This document shows positions 1 through 10,260 of a stretch of DNA of 64,000 nt, piece by piece. The notes beneath the pieces are model-generated. The model ran no database searches and had not been told where the DNA came from. It worked only from the letters and a program-made list of their open reading frames with translations. The stretch covers positions 48,294,443 through 48,358,442 of the forward strand of contig JACDQD010000001.1 in the NCBI GenBank assembly GCA_019843655.1. Reading direction: 5' to 3'. Source of the DNA: Lethocerus indicus. Taxonomy: Eukaryota; Arthropoda; Insecta; Hemiptera; Belostomatidae. The translations under genes and the position numbers were made by a program. Each line of letters opens with the position of its first letter. Position 1 is the first letter of the stretch.

Positions 1-3000
1 TACCATTACACTAATCTAAATTCGACGAATAATTGAAAGCTTACTGGGCCCGACTAATGGACGGTGTTCATTAACGGGGTTTAATAATTAACGCGAATTA
101 TTCGTATATAAAATGCCCTGACCCAAGAGGAATATCGGTTTTAAAGCGAACCTTCGGTAACCCGATAATATATGTTTTACGATTACAGGAAATAATTCGA
201 GTCAGATAAATTCGCCATTTACATAAGAATGGATGCATCCCAGGCCGATTTGATGAATGCATATGTATTACCCGTCGATTAATCTTGGGATAAATTTTGT
301 ATTACGTAAATTATAATACATTTTAACTTTTTCACACTCAGAACGTATACAGAATGTTTTTACAATTAATTCTTTACTCCGAAGTGGATAATCACAAGAA
401 CCGTAAGGCGGATTTAAAATATCGATAATTTTTGTACACTTGTATATTGGCCAAAACACCGGTTCTGGACAAAGAAATAACTTACATAACAAAAAAACAG
501 CGAGCGCGTGAAACCCACAAGAAACCGAAGTGAAACTTCTTACGCTTTTATATTGGCGATTTTATCGAATTCTTACATTAATAACGATTAACGAAGGTGG
601 TATTAATGAAGGAAATTCAAAATGCTAATTAAATCGTCGAAAAACAATATAAAATTATCGAGTAATAATAATTTTAAAGTGTTTTTTTCCACATCAATAG
701 TGGTACCAAATCTTATAGTCGACATGGTTTTTATCACTAGTAAGTCGTGAATAAAATTTTTGCTCGGTCCCGTCGTCTTTGAAAAAACTTCGAGCAAAAG
801 AAGTTTCACTTCAATAAAATAGTTGGAACGACAAAAGGCCGGTTTGCTCAAGATGCGGCGTCTAATTCCGGATCCTTTTAATACAGTCAGAATGGCCGGC
901 GCGAATCGGGTTTCATTTAGGCAAGGGATTAAGGTCTGAAACGGGGATGGGGGGAGGGGGAGGCAACGCGTGCAAAATTATCAAACAGAGAGCCGACTGA
1001 TTGGACGGAAAGTAATTGGGAAGCCGGCGGGGGCCAGCCCATAGAACACAGAGGGCATCCGGAGTTTCCAATCAGAAGTCCTCCGCGGCGCCCACAGACA
1101 AAAGTTGGCCAACTTGGGAAAAGCCAGGTTCACAATCCCGCGTCTAGAATCAGACCCTCGATTAAGCCCTACCCGGGTACTTTGGGGGGGGGGGGAGGGG
1201 GACAAGTCTTCTTTTCAAAGACTTCCATCCATATTTGTCCCCTTTCCCTACACTCCTACACTCGCGTCATCGATATAAGAAGTACTCGCATGAGGACCCG
1301 GCACTTTATCCGCCCGTATTCTTTGATGCTCATTTTTTCTCATGTCCGAATGTGCGAAAGTTACGCTCTCGAGACTGCCCGACTTTTTTTTTTGACCCGA
1401 TGCGACGCTACGACTGATCTCAAATATCGAATTTGAAAAATTGAAGAATTTGAAAATCTCGGCTGTGAAAAATATGTGATTTCACGCCTGTTCGCGGACT
1501 TAAAAAACAAAATCATTTGAACCTCGCCGTCCGAAAGTATAACAAATTTCACTCCCGAGTTACCCGTCGTAATAATGGAACGGACCCGACCCCACTATCT
1601 CCAACTATAAGGAAGTGGGCACGTGATCTAAAGGTATCGGAAAAATAAATAATAATAATTTTTGAAAACGGGGGAAAACCGGTAGATCCGATATTCGAAC
1701 ATCAATATCGCTTATTGTATTTTATAGTATATGCATTATTCGCGCCTATTCCAACTGTTCTTTTGTGTCGAAAGCTATTATCCGACAGAAAAGGTAAATA
1801 TTCGCGCTTAGGAAATTTACAATTACTTATTTTTAATTAGCGAAATTGAGTAATAATTTACGTTTTTTACGGGCGGTTTTTTCGTCAATGAAAATTGAGG
1901 CCTCCTATTTATATATAGGAGCTCATTCATGAAGGGAAGACGGGGACTGGTGAAAAATAAAAATAAATCCGAAGGGGATAATTGTAGGCCGGCTATGAAA
2001 GGACGGGGCCCGATCGATCGGGAGGGATTTCTCCGAGAATGTCGGGACATTTATCTTGCAGGCCACCCCCCGCAGTTTTGCTTTCCCGAAGCCGCCCTTA
2101 GAAGGTCGCAAAAATTTAATTCCGACGATGGAGGCGGTGACGTTGGTGGTGGGGGGATTTTCGTCCAGGAAATAACCGCTGACTTTGTTTTCTCGTGATA
2201 ATGCCCAGAATCGCAGTATCCGTCCTATTTCAAGCCCCCTATTCCTGTAGTCCCCTATTTCTGTAAGTATTCGTTTGAAGATCGGCGCCGGGTTGAAATA
2301 CCGTCGTTCCGCGGAAAAAAGATATATATTTAAATTCGACGATAAACTGGATTAACTGTATAATTTCTAATCGCTTAGACGTATCGGTAGGCTCGATCGT
2401 AGAAGACAATATTAACACTTGTACATAAGAAAATGCGGTATAACTGCAATTCATGAAATTGGTCGTTTGTGAATTTTATTGTTATTTAATCGGAAATTGC
2501 GGAGCTTCTTGAGTTGTGACGTCCTCTTCGGGCCGGAGGGTATCGGGAGAGTATCCTGTCTGCGAATGGGATTGGGAATCGGCAAGGCCGTGTAACGGGT
2601 ATAATTAAATCCCGAGGATAAAAAGGCGGCTTCGATTGAGGCCCTTTTACCCCGATCCGGAGTAAAGCCCCGGTTCCGGCGGGATAGCCCCGTCCCCTAT
2701 TCAGTCCTTGTTCCCTCCGACATATATCCATGTATAGCGTTCCAATTTATCGTTTATAATATTTATAAATCGATACGAGATATAGTCTGTAGCTGTAAAT
2801 TAAAATATATACTGCGAGCGACACTATTCGAATCAATCGATCGACCGCGAAGTCCCTTCCCGAGGTCATACAAAATATTTAATAACACCCTCGTAAAATA
2901 CTATTTGGAGCACATCAAAAATTAAAAAATGGCAGATTCGGTTCGTTCGATATTTAATATTTCACTCATCAATCATAAAAAATCATCTATGTAGGATAGT

Positions 3001-3628
3001 CGCGAGGTAGTTCAGAGAACGATGCAAAAAACCGATAGAGAATTAATTCCTGGACATCCAGTATCCTTTCGCAGAAATGTTTTCCTTCCGCTATCTAGAC
3101 TATTACGATAGCTTTAATCTGCCCCGATTATTGTTCCGCGATGGCGTCAAAAATCTCGAGCTCGAAAACCCACGCAATTCTTTTTTTTCGATAAAAACCG
3201 TTCGGGAACAATTGAACTGGGGCGGATACTTGGGGCAATAGGGATTTAATTTAATTGAGAGTCGTCGGTTTGAGGATAACTCGATTAAGCCGGCGCGTTT
3301 AAATCCCGACTCTTCTCTTTCTCGTAAAAACGAGTAAAAAACGTGCGGATTTCGTACCGAAAAAGGGCGAGTTCGAAATACGGGTTGACGGGTAAACGGA
3401 AGAGGACGTTAGCCCTACGAGGCCGCTTTCGGCGTTTCGCCGTCGCCGGTAGGATTCCTTCCGGCGGCGAGGGAGTATACGCCGGGCGACAGTAACGTTT
3501 GAAGGGCTCGAGGGCCGACAATTTAGGAATTCGAGTTATTCGAGCATGGTCCTCGACCGTTGGAAATATCGGGTCGAGGGCTCGACCGAGCTTAGGCTAG
3601 CTGTCTTTCCGCGTTAGTTTAAAATAAT
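1..3628. other. Intergenic DNA, no gene recognised
   Basis: Only short overlapping reading frames are present, none resembling a known family. The visible content is G-rich and C-rich homopolymer patches (a G run near 1183-1202), AT-rich tracts near 1640-1880 and 2730-2990, and GC-rich patches near 3400-3500. No tRNA, inverted-repeat element or polyadenylated gene model was found. Confidence 0.6.
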
Positions 3629-3660
3629 GGCTTGTCCGGAAAGTTGGTGCCGATTTTCGA
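3629..3660 (+). repeat. Left terminal inverted repeat of mariner
   Basis: Pairs with 4535-4564 in inverted orientation over about 28 bases with few mismatches. The core TTGTCCGGAAA is shared exactly by both ends. Confidence 0.85.
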
Positions 3661-3809
3661 TAGCTGATATTAGGACAGGTCTGAATATATCGGAATAATT
3701 GAAAACAAATTACATGCATACATATTCTAAAAGTCGGTACTTCCGGCATATTTGGAAAAACGTTTGGTTACGATACGTTAATTTTTCTCGGTTTTATACG
3801 CCTTAGAAT

Positions 3810-4515
3810 ATGGTAGCAAACAAAGTACATTATAGGCATTTAATGCTTTACTTTTTCCGAAAAGGCAAAAATGCCGCACAAGCGGCAAACGAGATATGCG
3901 CGAGAAATGCCTTCTTATGGCGAAGGTGCTGTAGCCGAAAGAACTATGCGAAAGTGGTTTACTCGGTTTAATGCTGGAGATTTCTATCTTGAAGATCAAG
4001 AACGCCCGAGTATGCCGTCCACCGGAGACGAAGATCCGATTAAAACAGTAATCGAAAATAATCCACGCTCTACAACACGTCAATTAGCAGAAATGCTAAA
4101 TAAATCAAAATCAACGACCATATTGTGAAGCTTGGCTACATAAGCCGTCTCGATGTATGGGTTCCCCACGATTTAACGGAGAAAAATCTGCCGGATCGCA
4201 TTTCCATTTGCGACTCGCAAATCCATTACGAACGCAACGAGGAGACACCATTTCTGAAGCGATTAGTGACGGGGGATGAAAAAACGTTGAGCGTATAAGG
4301 TCTGGAGGAAAGCGTGACGAAACACCTTTAACCACCCCAAAAGCCGGTCTTCATCCGAAGAAGGTAATGCACTGTGTCCGGTGGGATTGGAAAGGGATTC
4401 TCTATTATGAGCTTTTACCAAACGACGAGACAATAAATTTGGAAAAGTATTGCTCCCAATTAGATGAATTGATGACAGCTCGAACAAAAACGTCCACAAT
4501 TAGCGAATCGGAAGG
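3810..4515 (+). pseudogene. mariner transposase fragment, frameshifted and truncated
   Basis: Transposase remnant inside the 3.6-4.57 kb element. Mariner transposases are DDE-type enzymes that excise and insert the element at TA sites. The start at 3810 reads MVANKVHYRHLMLYFFRKGK, a typical mariner N terminus. A frameshift near 3905 moves the reading to a frame with AVAERTMRKWFTRF and ENNPRSTTRQLAEML, the paired helix-turn-helix region. A second shift near 4125 leads to LDVWVPHDLTEKNL, the WVPHDL linker motif. The first catalytic aspartate is present near 4275 in LVTGDEK, but the following Trp of the usual motif is replaced. Further breaks follow, and the reading ends near LANRKG at about 4510. 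The segment with the second and third catalytic aspartates is absent. Family members are about 345 residues; about two thirds remain. Confidence 0.9.
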
Positions 4516-4534
4516 GCGTCGGGGGGCCGATTAG

Positions 4535-4564
4535 GGAAAATCGGAACGAAGTTTCCGGACAACC
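4535..4564 (-). repeat. Right terminal inverted repeat of mariner
   Basis: Inverted match to 3629-3660. It follows almost directly on the truncated transposase, which fixes the internal deletion to just before this end. Confidence 0.85.
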
Positions 4565-4569
4565 TATTA

Positions 4570-5310
4570 AATGATTCTTATATATATAAATTATTATTAC
4601 CAATCGTTCGCGATTTGTTGAACAGTTTCAAGTAAGTGAGAAACCAAATTCGAATAACCGTGTCTGGCTCGATTTTGAACCGCGACGCAGTCAACAATTG
4701 AAAATCCGGTGTATCGGTTCGGCGCTGTTTTCCCGGCGAAATATTTGGGTTGAGGTAAATCGTTTTGATGGGAGCGGAAGTGCTGTTTCGGCGGTAGCGA
4801 GTTTGGAACATGTCAAAAGTTGTTGGGAGGAGGTGGCGACCTTGGCCCGCCCTGCAGTTTTCTTACCCCGAATCGCCCGATACACCGAAACGACTAATAT
4901 CCCACACATTTCCCCCTATAGACTAAACAGGCAGGATTCCTACACAGTCTGCACATAATAAGACCCCCCCCCCCGTTAATAATAAAATTTCAGATAATAG
5001 CCGCTAATCGGCAAAATATCACATTTATTTCCCTAAACGCATGCAGTACGGATTCATATATATCGTAATAATTACACATATTCTGGCACGTCAGCCTTTC
5101 TTATCGCTTATTTAATTTAATTCGTATAGTCTAAATGAATACGACGGTTAGCGTAATATTTTAAATATTATTTCCTTCGTTGGGGTAAACGTTTTGTTAT
5201 ATTTGCTGCACAACATTGAGATAATAACTAAGGCGAAGTAATAAGGAAAATAATTAGGTCGTCAAACTGTTTAAGAGAAAATATTTTTTGAATGCATAAC
5301 GCCGCCAGCG
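4570..5310. other. Intergenic DNA, no gene recognised
   Basis: No convincing coding region. A C run lies at about 4963-4975 and the second half is AT-rich. Confidence 0.55.
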
Positions 5311-5316
5311 CTAGGT

Positions 5317-5466
5317 GCTTTTATACCGCTCGTGCCGACTTTCATCCATTTAACGAGGGGAATATATATCGAAGTTTTTTTTTAAAGTTTCGTCATTTTG
5401 AAATTCGCTTAACGGTGTAACTGAAATTGTCGCGCCGGAAACTTCCGTAAGCCTAGTGTCGATTAT
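5317..5466 (+). repeat. Unnamed dispersed repeat, copy 1
   Basis: One of eight related copies in the window, recognised by the chain ACCGCTCGTGCCGACTTTCA, then CCATTTAACGAGG, AATATATATCGAAGTTTTT, GTAATTTTGAAATTC-like sequence and a GTAA-CC-GTGT tail. The unit is about 130-200 bases, has no coding capacity and no known name that I can give. It is probably a MITE or SINE-like element. Confidence 0.7.
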
Positions 5467-6089
5467 TTCCACATAAAGGTTGAATGCTACGGAAGTGTAC
5501 AGATGGGAGTGTTCCGGCATTTTTATTATATATTTACAAAAGAAATAGTTTCAATTCTATTTTCACTGAATCTCCGCTCGATTACAAAGGCGGAAGAGGG
5601 CCCGAAAGGATATTTTCCTGTCTGTGGGAGGTTTTAATTCGCTAAGCCAACATTGGCGGCCAGCAAAAAAAACCGCAATCGGTGATCGATCACTTTTCAT
5701 TTTTAATTTGTATTCTATCGGTCAGACTGATTTACCTACTAATGTATATATAGGGTAGGAGGGTACATATCCGGGGTTGCCGCGCCAAACCGTGTTATTA
5801 TTGATAGGTGGGCAGAGATGTGTTGTTCACGGGCAGGCGATACGACCCGCTAAACAACGCCACGTATCGACTCGCCCGATGTTTCCTTTTATTCGGGGGC
5901 GGCGTTCGGCCAACGATAACTCCGAGGAGTGAGGCCCGGCACAGGATTTACACGGACATTTGGTTGCAAATAGGCGCCGCCCCCACCAGTTATTCCATTT
6001 AATTACAAACCGAGGAGCGCGTTTTGCGAATCGACTTTACGAAATTTTCCCTCTCTTCGCTTTACGTAAATTTCGAACGAGACGGATAA

Positions 6090-6250
6090 TTGATTTCTGT
6101 CTTAACCTGTCGATACAGGTGTATACAGGTTTTATAGCGTAGAAAATTTCAAAATGACAAGTTTTCCGTATATATTCCCTCGTTAAATGGATGATAGTTG
6201 GCACGGGTGGTAAAAGAAAATGCGAACGGTTTTTGTGATGTGACTCGATT
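6090..6250 (-). repeat. Unnamed dispersed repeat, copy 2
   Basis: Reverse-orientation copy. It shows TTTCAAAATGACAAG, TATATTCCCTCGTTAAATGG, then ATGATAGTTGGCACGGGTGG and AATGCGAACGGTTTTTGTGA. The outer part near 6100 differs from the other copies. Confidence 0.65.
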
Positions 6251-6259
6251 TTCAAAATT

Positions 6260-7640
6260 CAGTGGCTTGTACATTAATTTCAGTAGCAAATATTCAAAAT
6301 TCACAGTTAGCTACCGAGAAGTAAACGATTTGAGGGAAATTAAAGGAAAAATTAATAAATGGAAATAATAAATAATGGAATGGAATAAATGGAATTCGGT
6401 TCGATAGTAACTGTTTGCCACGTAATTAATTATTATTAATACCAAAAATGACAGCCGAGAGATTTTAATACGCGTCACTTTATCCTTTCCGGTCACCCGG
6501 GACTGACGGGCACCGGTACAGGGAAATAAGAGTTTTTTACACGGATATTAAGGGCGAAATTGCGTTTTATAAGTCGGTAATTTTAAACAGGGTCGTATGC
6601 CGTTTATCGTCTGAGAGACGGACTGGATTATCCTTTTCAAAGAGCCCTCCGTCATGAAAAAGTCTCTCGGTTAATCCTTTCTTAATGGAAGCGGCCTTAC
6701 ATACGCGACCGTAATGGACTAATCCTCGCCGTTTCATCGGGTAAGGATTGTCGGGGACCTTCTTATATAACGAGGACGGCTTATGAGACGTAGCCGCGGC
6801 CTAGCGTAACGGACGACGTCGCGGGATCATCCGCCCTTTGATGTCCGTATGGGGGAATATGAATGTTCTTTAAAGATTTACCGGTCGACGTCAAAACGGT
6901 CCTCGGCTCGTCCATATTATAGGAGCGAAGTCGCGAACTTCGGCAACTTCGAACCGAGGTCGGGAAAATGTTCGGGCGATAAAAGGGTAGGTTTTTTGTA
7001 ATAGTTTGCGATATACGCGCCGGCGTAAAAATTGTCGGCGGCGTTTATGCCGGGAAATGAAAGATTGAAAACGACCCTAAGAGATTGGATGATCGAGCGA
7101 TACCGGTCTCGGGCGTCGGCAGTAATTCTTGTTTATGCCCTAGGATTATCAAACATTTATAACGAGGAAATCCCGGGACGGTGCCCACTCCCCCTCCGGC
7201 CGGCTATTATCCGTAATTCATTGCAGAAACGTAAAATCAAATGGTGGAGAAAATTACGGTTCTGACTCATCATCTGTTCCCCTCGCTCTGCCGTTTCCCG
7301 ATTGCCGGGACCGCCCTAAAGCCGAAACAAGACGGAAAGCACTGGCCCTCTAAGCGACTTCTGCCCCGACCAGTTATAGTCCTATAAATTCTAATAAAAA
7401 GCCGCGGAGAGTACCGGCCATTTTTTCTCATCTTCCATTACGATACTCTTGATTTTTTTCCACGCTCTCCCCAATTTCATACTGCGGTCTTCGAGCGGTG
7501 AAGGAGCGGTGCAGCGCCATTAGACTCTATCGGGTTAGAATTGAAAATTAATTCGATTGCTCCCTAGTGAAAGTTCGATGTTGATACAATTACCGGAAAC
7601 TCCCCTTTCACTTTTCTCTAGAGTAAATTTTACTTGCCTA
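6260..7640. other. Intergenic DNA, no gene recognised
   Basis: AT-rich up to about 6450, then CpG-rich DNA. A short open frame at 7032-7265 has no family resemblance and no gene structure around it. Confidence 0.55.
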
Positions 7641-7649
7641 CACTTTTAA

Positions 7650-7750
7650 CATGCGTCAAATTGACGCATTTCGAATTTCAGTAGGAAAATTACAAGAACC
7701 GTGTTTTACCACTCATGTTGACATTCATCCACTTAACGAAGTATGCTTCA
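7650..7750 (+). repeat. Unnamed dispersed repeat, copy 3
   Basis: Partial copy covering the left part of the family: GACGCATTTCGAATTTCAGT, AGGAAAATTACAAGAACCGT, then ACCACTCATGTTGACATTCA. It starts at a small palindrome TGCGTCAAATTGACGCA. Confidence 0.65.
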
Positions 7751-8410
7751 AATTGGCATAAAAAAGACCGTAAATCCAGTGTTAAAATATTCTCCGGACG
7801 ATATACGAGCGATTTAAAATTAATTAATAGCGAGACCATTGTCGATTATGAGAGTACGAGTGTCAAAAAAATGGCGTTCTGTCATCGCGATTTTTTTCGA
7901 GAGGAGGAAATATACGCACGGACAGCCCTCTTCTCGTGTCCGAGACAAACTGTCATATTTAAACTTTTTTTTATCGAAATCAGAGCAATTTAATGCGCGT
8001 ACCACACGATTTCGTAATATTTTGAAAACGTAGGTTGAAAACTCGAAAAATTAACCCATCCCGTATAGACATATTCTCCCGGCAAGTAATAGAGACGTCG
8101 ACAAAGAAAGTGGAGGGTGAAATTTGCGAGAAGCCGACAGGTCTCGGTTTATTGAACAATAAGCCGCTTTGAATAAACTTAACACTCGTCGTTGGTGGGA
8201 GGGGGCTTTCCAAGTTAGTCTCTGGCGGCCGTTGACACTTGGGCCGAAGTCTCCGTCTACTCCAGATGACAACGTCTAGATGAGGATAATAAATAAATAC
8301 CGCGCCGGGAAAATCAACCTCCGAATATCTTCCCAGTTCGGGGTCAGTATCTGGAAACCTCTTGAAGCGACGCCATTCCCCCATCCTCTCTTACCGTCGT
8401 TTATGAGTTT

Positions 8411-8412
<2 letters not shown>
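7751..8412. other. Intergenic DNA, no gene recognised
   Basis: Several overlapping short open frames on both strands with no recognisable domain, so I treat them as chance frames. Confidence 0.5.

Positions 8413-8467
<55 letters not shown>
8413..8467. repeat. (TA)n microsatellite
   Basis: Uninterrupted TA dinucleotide array of about 27 units. Confidence 0.99.
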
Positions 8468-8470
<3 letters not shown>

Positions 8471-9655
8471 CTGGGAAATATAATGTACTCCGGGAAAGAT
8501 AACGTTCGTTGGGTGAACAAGCGAGGAGACAATAAGTGGAGAAAAGTTTGGTTGGCTCGACCGTAAATAATGGGGTCCCGGCAGGCGTTGATTTATATTT
8601 CTCGGCCGTATTCCCCGACCCGCCTCCCGAACTGTATTGTATCGCCGCTGTTTTTGCCCCTCCGTACGGAAAGAAGAGACACACGCGAAAGAGGAAATTG
8701 AAACAAAAAAAAAACTCGAACCGGCCGCCGCCGCGACGTTTCTGAACCGTACGGAGAGCCCCTCATTCATGGTCTCGGTCCGATTCATACGGCGGCGGAA
8801 TCCGATTGAATGCGCCGTCCGAATTGCGGAACGGAGGAGGGCGGCCGGCTAATTGCTCGTCGGCCCAACAGGTAATTTCAAATTAGCCGTTTCCAGCTCC
8901 AATTAAATTGGCGCCTTACTCGGGCCGCGCCAACGCCGGTCGCCCGCTCGACATCCCGGACGAAACAGCCGTCTATTTACCGTTCGGTTCTGTTTAAGCG
9001 TCAAATTTAAGGAAATTAATTCGGTTTCCGCTTTATTATTTTATCCTAAAACCGAGGTACGGCCCAAAGAGCTATTCTACGAATACGGAATTACGCGGTA
9101 ACCTACCTGAGATAGATTAAATGTGTTCTACGAAATTCCTGCCAATTTAAAATGTAAGTTATGGAAAATTAAAATAATTTCTAAAAATATTATATCGAAC
9201 GGGACCCCGGTGTAGATTAGGGCCGAATGTCTAATAAATATGGCCGCCGTTTTAAATATTTGACTCGGGCTCTTCGCCGTCGTCGGTAGTGGCGCAGTCG
9301 TTACGAATCGGCGGATCGGGTTAGCGGTAACGACCGGGAACGGGACCATCCGGCTTTGGGTAACGCGATTTTGAAAATACGTGCCAGAAAATACGGAATA
9401 GTGGCCACCCCCACCCACCACCGATCTCTCCGAATCTTCCTTCCGGCGGCCCCTATCTCGAGATATCCGGAATTTTTCCCCAACGTAAACCGGCGGAACC
9501 GAGTTCGAAGGAAACTAACCGGTCGATACTGTCGCTCGACACTACACCATAACGAATTCCCCGGTAACGGTGGAAATTGTGGCTAAACATCGTCGAAGGT
9601 CTATTAAGTCAATTACTAATACGGACATCGAATTTGACCCCGGCCGACAATGCAC
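8468..9655. other. Intergenic DNA with homeodomain-like AT cores
   Basis: No gene seen. Around 8840-8920, TAATTG, CAATTA and AATTAG cores cluster in otherwise GC-rich DNA. This could be a regulatory patch, but nothing in the sequence proves it. Confidence 0.35.
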
Positions 9656-9813
9656 AAAGCAGTATTGAAACCGACGCGGGCATACGGCGTAGAACTGCGG
9701 CGTACCGGCCGGTATTCCAATCAAAAGTCCTTCGAACAATACTGAAAACAGTCCTCCTGTATGTTTCAAATATCACCGTTGGCCACGACCTCGGCGTACC
9801 GACAGTTGGCTAA
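9656..9813 (+). pseudogene. Jockey-type reverse transcriptase C-terminal scrap
   Basis: Remnant of the last part of the reverse transcriptase of a non-LTR retrotransposon. The first frame reads KAVLKPT then AYGVEL, matching the Jockey-clade LKPTWTYGIELWG segment seen undamaged at 46.2 kb. After a frameshift near 9715 it continues as FQSKVLRTILKTV, YVSNITVGHDLGVPTV and a stop. The polymerase core lies upstream of this segment in the family and is absent, so this is a heavily 5'-truncated copy. It is in the same orientation and family as the fragments at 31.3 and 46.0 kb. Confidence 0.85.
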
Positions 9814-10036
9814 TTAATAAAACCCCGGTGGCCGAAGTTTCATTCTCGTGTCTCGCTCCTCGTCCTAAACCTCTGTTATCCCCCCGACGACGGGACCTAT
9901 ATCCCGGATATACGTCAAAAGCGCCGTCATCGGATGGCTTCTTTATTAAGAAAAACAAGATTATAACTAACTTTTAATTGTAACTATAAAGGTTGGTTGT
10001 ACAATATTTAAAAAAATAAAACAAAATTTAACATAA
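9814..10036 (+). other. Probable 3' tail of the 9.66 kb Jockey-type copy
   Basis: Directly follows the stop of the reverse transcriptase scrap. It becomes A-rich near the end (AATATTTAAAAAAATAAAAC at about 10005), as expected for a non-LTR 3' untranslated region and tail. No matching target duplication was identified. Confidence 0.5.
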
Positions 10037-10076
10037 CTCGCTGTTTTGTGTCCTCCGAGGAGTTGGAATACCGTAG

Positions 10077-10260
10077 AGGTTTGTGGTGTTTCTGTCTCCT
10101 CTCGCTGGCTAGACCGGTTTCGGCTGCTCGCCATCTTCAGTAGCGGTGTTAGTCACTGTTGGCACTTTGGGCATGTTTTTTGGGCATCCTCACTGCACTG
10201 TCACTTTCACTTGTACTGTGAACAGTACAAAAACATCCAAAGTGCCAACACCACAAACCT
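10077..10260. repeat. Nested foldback (imperfect palindrome)
   Basis: The centre at 10211-10230 is a palindrome, TTGTACTGT facing ACAGTACAA. Further out, GTTGGCACTTTGGGCATG (10158 on) faces CATCCAAAGTGCCAAC (to 10249). Outermost, AGGTTTGTGGTGTT (10077-10090) faces AACACCACAAACCT (10247-10260). The left arm carries about 65 extra bases between its outer and inner blocks. On the minus strand those bases contain a start codon followed by SSRNRSSQREETETPQTS, and the same start motif recurs at 62.16 kb. It may be derived from a non-LTR element 5' end. Confidence 0.75.

Larger units (their letters stand above)
3629..4566 (+). mobile_element. Internally deleted mariner element
   Basis: A mariner-family DNA transposon remnant about 0.94 kb long. 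The left end (3629-3660) starts with TTGTCCGGAAAGTT, and its inverted counterpart lies at 4535-4564 ending TTTCCGGACAA; the two agree over roughly 26 of 29 bases. TA dinucleotides lie just outside both ends, fitting TA target duplication. Between them is a broken transposase frame that stops well before the C-terminal catalytic part. Full mariners run about 1.3 kb, so roughly 350-400 bases next to the right end are missing. The copy cannot mobilise itself but retains both termini. The mariner assignment is secure; the subfamily (irritans-like by resemblance) is my inference. Confidence 0.9.

Noticed and set aside
8276..8788. Overlapping frames with Tyr-Ile repeats
   Set aside because: The repeats are translations of the (TA)n array. 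The flanking codons show no family motif. The same applies to YI, SL or TH repeats at 30.2, 33.8, 37.3, 38.2 and 61.5 kb.
8840..8920. Conserved homeodomain-responsive enhancer
   Set aside because: A cluster of TAATTG/CAATTA cores is suggestive, but such cores are frequent in this DNA and nothing in a single sequence shows constraint.
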